Assembly: GCA_016165875.1 (NCBI GenBank)
Contig: JABBOT010000014.1
Span: 9,285,489-9,349,488, forward strand
Direction of reading: 5' to 3'
Source: Acanthopleura granulata
Lineage: Eukaryota > Mollusca > Polyplacophora > Chitonida > Chitonidae
DNA: 64,000 nucleotides
Both the position numbers and the translations under genes were made by a program. The notes under the pieces are model-generated. The model was not told the origin of the DNA. It made no database searches and was given only the letters and a program-made list of their open reading frames with translations. Shown piece by piece: positions 60,988-64,000 of this stretch; position 1 is the stretch's first letter; each line of letters opens with the position of its first letter.

Positions 60988-62816
60988 CCCTTCAGGAGGC
61001 AGAACTTGTACAGCACATCAGACAGTTGTCTGATATGTTTCATGGCTTATGTCTGAAACAGGTTCTAAGTCTTGCATATACATACGCATTCCAAAATGGC
61101 TTGGCAGTACCTAAGAGTTGGACGGAGCATGAGGCAGCTGGTAAAAACTGGTGGCTAGGGTTGAAATCTAGAAACAACCTTGCAATAAGAGCACTGGAAG
61201 CGACATCATTTGCACGAGCATGTGCTTTTAACCGCCCGGTGGTCAACCAGTTCTTTGACAACCTAGCAGCAGTCCTTGACAAATTCAAGCTGGAAGCGAA
61301 ATACATCTACAATGTCGATGAAACAGGGTGCACAACCGTGCAAAAGCCTTCAGCCGTTGTGACACAGAGAGGAAAAAAACAGGTGGGAGCAATCACACCT
61401 GCAGAGAGAGGAGAACTGGTCACAGTAACCTATGCAATTCACGCATCGGGGAACATTGTTCCGCCAATGTTTATCTTTCCTCGAGTGAACTACCGTGATC
61501 ACTTTATTTGGGGTGCCCCACCAGGTTCCATTGGCCGTTCAACAAAGTCTGGAGGGATGAATGTTGATCTCTTTGATGATTATCTGGATCATCTAATCCG
61601 ACACACTCGACCCTCTCGTGACAACAAAATACTCCTTCTCATGGACAACCATGAATCACATGTGTCGCTCAAAGCAGTCGATAAAGCCAGAGAAAATGGA
61701 ATAATAATTCTGACCATTCCACCTCATACCAGTAATCGCCTACAACCATTAGATAAAGCGGTGTATGGGCCATTCAAATCTGCTTACAACAGGGCGGCTG
61801 ATGGATGGCTGAGATCACACCCTGGGCAAACGCTTACGATCTACGAAATTCCTGCTTTGGTAAACGAGGCTCATATAACGGCAATGTGCCCCAGGAATAT
61901 TCTCTCTGGATTTCAAACCACTGGAATATTCCCATTTAACAGGGATATTTTTGCAGAAGAGGACTTTGCAGGGGCGTTGCCAACTGACCAGCCACATGGA
62001 ACTTATTCCGAGCCAATACCAGTGCCTTCCCGGCAATCGCCAATAGCTTCGGCTGATTCCATAGAAACATATCAACAACTGCCTAGTGCAGCAACCCAAC
62101 ACGAAGCAATGTCAGTGCCACAGACCTCACCGCAAAATTCATCAAATTCCACAGTTCCAGCCCATGCTTCACCAAAGCAACCACTGCCGTCGCCTTTTTC
62201 ACCAATCCAATTACCATCACAGCAGATGCCCAACGCGTATGTTTCACCAAATGATATACACCCACTTCCTAAAGCGGAGGCCAGAAAACAGAAAGGAAAC
62301 AGGAAAAGGGCACGTACGCAAATTCTGACAGACACACCAAACAGGGACGAGCTAGTTCACGAGAACAAGAAGAGAACGCATGGAAAGGTCGCTAAAAAAG
62401 CCCTATTTGACATTGCAGACAAGTCAGAGAACATTCATTCGGAAGATTCTGAAACCACAGATTCAGATTTCTCGACTAAAGAATCAGACAGCGAATTTGT
62501 TGAATCCGACAATTCCGAAATTATTGAAGGTGACTTTGTTATCATAAAGGTGTCTGGAAAATCACGAGTAGTGAATTACATCGCTAGGGTTGATGTCTTA
62601 AATGGCAGTGATGGATACGAAGGCGTGTTTCTGAGAAAACTGTGTGCAAAACAGGGTTCAGAAAAGGCAGTATTTGTGCCTGATGTTAATGATGAAGCCA
62701 TGTTCGTTCAGAGTGACATAGTTTGCAAGTTGCCTCAGCCCAAAATAGTTGGCGGATCTGCCAGACGTAGCTGCCAACTTACATTTGGTTGTGAACTTTC
62801 GAAATGGTGCATTTAG

Positions 62817-63803
62817 AGTATTTGCGCTATATTTTTCCAGCCTATGGCTAGTTTAATTTGGCATTAAAGGCCCTCATAACATTAGGTAAGTTGCATGTAT
62901 GTGACGTAAAGGATTTTAATTACAAGGACCAGATGTCTGATATGAGTAAGTCAAAGTGCTCAAGTTGCTTCTAAGAGATTTGCAATTTGTACAAATAAAA
63001 AGGTTTGCATTTTACATTCTTGTTACGATTTTATGTTCTGTGGAATTTGTGTTTTTCTTGTCATCTCATTGTGACTGTCAGGGCCTTGACCCATGAAGTA
63101 GATGTTCGAATCTAAATCTTGCAGTTTTGCTCCTTCTTGTGAAGCTTTAACTCGGCCTGTTAAGTACCTGGAAACGGCGGCGGTTTACTCTGGTTTCCTC
63201 CACCCCTCAACCTGTCCTCTGTCATATTAGTGAGAAACTCTTCAGAATGGCATTATACACCCATCAGATTAGGTAATAAATAAATGAAAGAAACACTTGT
63301 CTTGGCCAGAGAGATGAGGATATTTTCGTAACACAATAAATGCAAATTGATTTCCCCTAACCCTACTCCGACCACAATGCTGACAGCCAGTGGAAGTCGT
63401 GTGGAAGTGATTATGTCTATAAGCGATAACCTTATGTTCCTTTTAGCAGGATGACGATCAAGTCAGCATGTTCTTATACTGCTGACTGACAAAAAACATG
63501 TCTCATGGCTGTTGGCAACACAAACTTCCAGGTTCAACGATGATAACTCCCATATACGAGAGGATCAAAAGTGTTTATTTGGAATGGATCATCTTACCCC
63601 ACATGTATGATCAACTTACCCCATGGTTGGGGTAAGTTGAGCACTTTGACACGCATTTAAACTCGCCCTAGGTAATACAATTCCAAACGCAAAACACAAA
63701 AGGCGCGGCGCATGAAAGAGGCAGAATTATAGATGCTTTCGATGTCATAAATATAATTGCTGAAATTCAAGATGACAGCAGTATAAACCACAGTACGTGA
63801 AAA
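62817..63803. other. Pogo 3' region
   Basis: Downstream of the transposase stop. Holds a decayed SINE-like copy (63176-63297) and subterminal GATCAACTTACCCCA / GGGGTAAGTTGAGCA motifs around 63609-63645, which mirror motifs near the left end (54580-54655). No gene seen. Confidence 0.6.
63176..63297 (+). repeat. Diverged SINE-like copy with (AATA)n tail
   Basis: GGTTTCCTCCACCC, ATATTAGTGAGAAACTCTTC and ATTATACACCCATCAGATTA align with the recalled consensus of the family seen at 2546-2650, and the copy ends AATAAATAAATG. It lies inside the pogo element, downstream of the transposase gene. Confidence 0.55.
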
Positions 63804-63830
63804 CTGGCTCAACTAGAGTGACTCTCCCCC
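63804..63830 (-). repeat. Right pogo terminal inverted repeat
   Basis: CTGGCTCAAC ... GTGACTCTCCCCC, mirror of 54201-54225, followed by TA at 63831-63832. Confidence 0.88.
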
Positions 63831-64000
63831 TACTGAGCAAGTGCACTTCATGTATTCATTCCTACCACAATGCTGTAAAAGATCCATCAGATGTGTGGAG
63901 TTCCTTATGTCATAGTGGTAACGGTGTTATTCACCTTTACTATTTCAAGCGTGGGAACGTCACGCAGGACGCATAATGGTGTATACATATCGCGCCCTTC
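63831..64000 (+). repeat. Macrosatellite array resumes, segment D
   Basis: Picks up at the exact point where the pogo element split a unit. It ends GTATACATATCGCGCCCTTC, the junction seen only in short units, so the array continues beyond the window. Confidence 0.9.

Larger units (their letters stand above)
54803..62816 (+). pseudogene. Pogo-like transposase gene, otherwise intact, split by a LINE
   Basis: The 5' part (54803-55029) encodes a psq-type helix-turn-helix: AAKEVDRGEKVRKVARDYKI and MTLSRFMKKKKE. The frame is interrupted after TTCAGGA by the LINE and resumes at 60998. The two parts (227 + 1,819 nt) are in the same frame and would total 681 residues with no other lesion. The 3' part has a second DNA-binding region (CENP-B type), then the DDE_1 core: YNVDETG, LLLMDNHESH and LQPLDKAV (Asp residues 98, 207, 243 of the 596-codon open frame), and an acidic Ser-rich tail with a small C-terminal domain. 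The 596-codon frame could still be translated alone, but without the psq domain. Pogo transposases cut and paste at TA. Confidence 0.9.
54201..63830. mobile_element. Pogo-family (Tc1/mariner superfamily) transposon with nested LINE
   Basis: The element is flanked by TA at 54199-54200 and 63831-63832. The left flank GCATTATG and right flank CTGAGCAAG match an uninterrupted satellite unit (GCATTATGTACTGGGCAAG), so the empty site is known. Inverted ends: GGGAGACTCAC then GTTGAGCCAG on the left, mirrored on the right. AAGTTGAGCC/ATCAACTTACC motifs repeat near both ends. Without the LINE and one TSD copy it is about 3.66 kb. Confidence 0.92.

Overview
The window is animal genomic DNA from a repeat-rich region. 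GT-AG introns split several reading frames, and nearly all recognisable coding sequence belongs to transposable elements of animal families (hAT, PIF/Harbinger, pogo, Gypsy, BEL/Pao, an RNase H-bearing LINE and tRNA-type SINEs). SINE-like cores at 2546-2650, 10905-11170 and 63176-63297, and a LINE 3' end with a TTAACGCCACATCGGC motif and an (ATTC)n tail, match my memory of mollusc genomes. A gastropod such as abalone is my best guess; no database was searched.

Region by region. 1-4850: on the minus strand, the 3' exons of what looks like a host gene, with the end of a SET domain followed by a basic C-terminal domain; phases agree across all five exons. One intron holds a 1.48-kb repeat that recurs at 20025-21515. 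4851-7046: a frameshifted hAT transposase relic touching the SET exon, and a broken THAP domain on the other strand. 7384-19341: decayed Gypsy-type relics on the minus strand. One of them (A) is split at its gag-protease junction by a complete 5.8-kb PIF/Harbinger transposon (8131-13975). That transposon has an apparently intact three-exon transposase, a broken three-exon Myb-like partner gene, and a nested MITE-like element, SINE and minisatellite. 22262-24801: the 3' part of a BEL/Pao element with a probable LTR.

24802-54200 and 63831-64000: a head-to-tail macrosatellite in long (about 1.4 kb) and short (about 0.85 kb) units. It is interrupted by a 5'-truncated LINE with a 13-bp target-site duplication. 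At 54201-63830 a pogo-family transposon sits in the array at a TA site, and its transposase gene is itself split by a full-length 5,958-bp LINE (55030-60987) whose two ORFs are open and meet at a TAATG stop-start.

An 11,678-bp segment (28508-40185) is repeated almost exactly at 40532-52209, directly after a run of 10 Ns. This looks like two overlapping contigs, or two haplotypes, placed end to end rather than real biology. Array copy number here should therefore be read with care.

The genes do not form a pathway. The window records successive insertions: Gypsy then Harbinger then SINE/MITE on the left, and satellite then pogo then LINE on the right. The least explained feature is the macrosatellite, which carries recurrent consensus splice signals but shows no sign of protein-coding constraint.
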